This document shows positions 63,191 through 64,000 of a stretch of 64,000 nt of DNA, one piece after another. The stretch covers positions 209,716 through 273,715 of the forward strand of contig JAHZFL010000003.1 of assembly GCA_019421345.1 (NCBI GenBank), given 5' to 3'. Numbering within the stretch: position 1 is the stretch's first letter; each line of letters starts with the position of its first letter. The DNA comes from Roseburia sp. (GTDB lineage Bacteria; Bacillota; Clostridia; Lachnospirales; Lachnospiraceae). The notes under the pieces are model-generated. The model worked only from the letters and a program-made list of their open reading frames with translations, ran no database searches and was not told the origin of the DNA. A program made the position numbers and the translations under genes.

Positions 63191-63999
63191 GTACTTTTTC
63201 CGGTCTGTGGCACTCTCCTGCCGCCTTTGAAATGATCGCAGAATACAACATTGATCTCCGCAGCGATCATCATAATATAGATGCAAAAATAAAACCAGAG
63301 CATCACGAGCACGATCGTCGTCAAACTGCCGTACATTGAAAAACCATTGAAATAATCTACATAGATGGAAACGCCGCAGGAGAACAGATACCAGCCGATG
63401 CTGCAGAACAGTGCGCCCGGAAGCTGACTCTTTAGCGTCAGTTTTCTGTTTGGCAGCGTCGTAAAAATAATATCAAAAAACAGAATCAGCACAGCTAACA
63501 TCCAAAGTCCCTTTAAATGTGACAGAATACCTGCAAGCTTTGATAAAATAGGCAGATACTGTGCCGCAAGCAGACGAAGCGAATTACCGAAAACGATCAC
63601 GGAGAGCGTCAATATGATCGCCGCCAAGAATACGAGTGTATAAAGGATCGCCCAAAAGCGCAGAACAAACCAATTTCTTGTTTCCTCCAGATCATGCACC
63701 GAATTAAAGCCGTCTGCCAGATACTGCACACCCTTTGCCGCAGACCAGACGGCAACGAGCGCCGTTGCCGAGATAATTCCCATAGAGCGGTTATACACCT
63801 CATCCACGAGCGAAATAAAAAACGGCGCAAGATATTCCGGTATGATGCGCCGCATCAGCTCCAAAAGCATCGATTCCGTCACAGAGGTATACTGCAGCAG
63901 AGAAGAAAACACCATTAAGAACGGAATAATCGATACAATGATAAAAAATGCAGACTGTGCCGCATACGCATTGATTTTATCCTGCCTGCATTTTTTCAT
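63187..63999 (-). CDS. YihY/BrkB-family membrane protein, possibly partial
   Basis: At least 270 residues with six hydrophobic segments, beginning with the family's AYAAQSAFFIIVSIIPFLMV helix and holding GSLTTIVLVMLWFYFCIYIMM near the end. The family was once called RNase BN, but it is a membrane protein of unclear function. The ATG at 63999 is only eleven codons before the family helix, while relatives have longer N-termini, so the true start may be beyond the window edge. Confidence 0.85.
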   Translation of the reverse strand: MKKCRQDKINAYAAQSAFFIIVSIIPFLMVFSSLLQYTSVTESMLLELMRRIIPEYLAPFFISLVDEVYNRSMGIISATALVAVWSAAKGVQYLADGFNSVHDLEETRNWFVLRFWAILYTLVFLAAIILTLSVIVFGNSLRLLAAQYLPILSKLAGILSHLKGLWMLAVLILFFDIIFTTLPNRKLTLKSQLPGALFCSIGWYLFSCGVSIYVDYFNGFSMYGSLTTIVLVMLWFYFCIYIMMIAAEINVVFCDHFKGGRRVPQTGKST

Positions 64000-64000
64000 A

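Noticed and set aside
1..64000. Search by eye for tRNA, rRNA, CRISPR arrays and insertion sequences
   Set aside because: No tRNA-like cloverleaf, rRNA segment, regularly spaced repeat array or intact transposase was seen.

Overview
The window looks like chromosome from a Gram-positive anaerobe of the Clostridia, most likely a Lachnospiraceae. The signs are a pheST T-box leader, a short HisG with HisZ, NadR/NiaR, RemA, RqcH, omega, a YlbJ-like protein, Shine-Dalgarno sites of the AGGAGG type and TTGACA-N17-TATAAT promoters. Genes are dense and mostly on the minus strand. This is inferred from gene families seen in the sequence; no database search was run.

Layout. 0-4 kb: start of rplU with a likely L21 leader, RNase G, and two radical-SAM-associated genes. 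4-7.8 kb: a DUF6273-like lipid-anchored or membrane-anchored protein, an XRE/zinc-ribbon regulator and an acyltransferase. 7.8-13 kb: a partial histidine operon, hisZ-hisG-hisD-hisB-hisIE, with an unusual HisF-like domain fused to HisIE. 13-22 kb: RecU, an Eis-like acetyltransferase, a DtxR-type regulator, two pseudouridine synthases, YgiQ, an M23 peptidase, PepD and a YlbJ-like protein. 22-28.6 kb: coaD, rsmD, cinA, pgsA, rimO, rpoZ, gmk, remA and yicC. 28.6-34 kb: nadR-nadC-nadB, an ArAE/FUSC exporter, a CPBP protease and a small helical protein. 34-38 kb: pepF and rqcH.

38-50.5 kb is the accessory part. A two-component system and a LanFEG-type ABC transporter run into an AT-rich island. 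The island holds a complete candidate RiPP (ribosomally made, modified peptide) system: a 59-residue precursor with the core CTCTGNCGGGGPLIYKY (48773-48952), a radical SAM/SPASM maturase, a TPR-like zinc metallopeptidase and two ABC exporters. The precursor has its own near-consensus promoter and a hairpin follows it. A 1.6 kb gene-poor AT-rich tract with a long inverted repeat separates the island from the housekeeping genes.

50.5-64 kb: a secreted InlB-repeat protein, an EF-G-2-type GTPase, tyrA, cutC, ptsH-ptsI, queA, pheT-pheS under a Phe T-box, and a YihY-family membrane protein at the edge. A hairpin repeat of 25 nt with a conserved loop and compensating base changes occurs four times at three loci (upstream of pepF, tyrA and ptsI). 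I know of no description of it.
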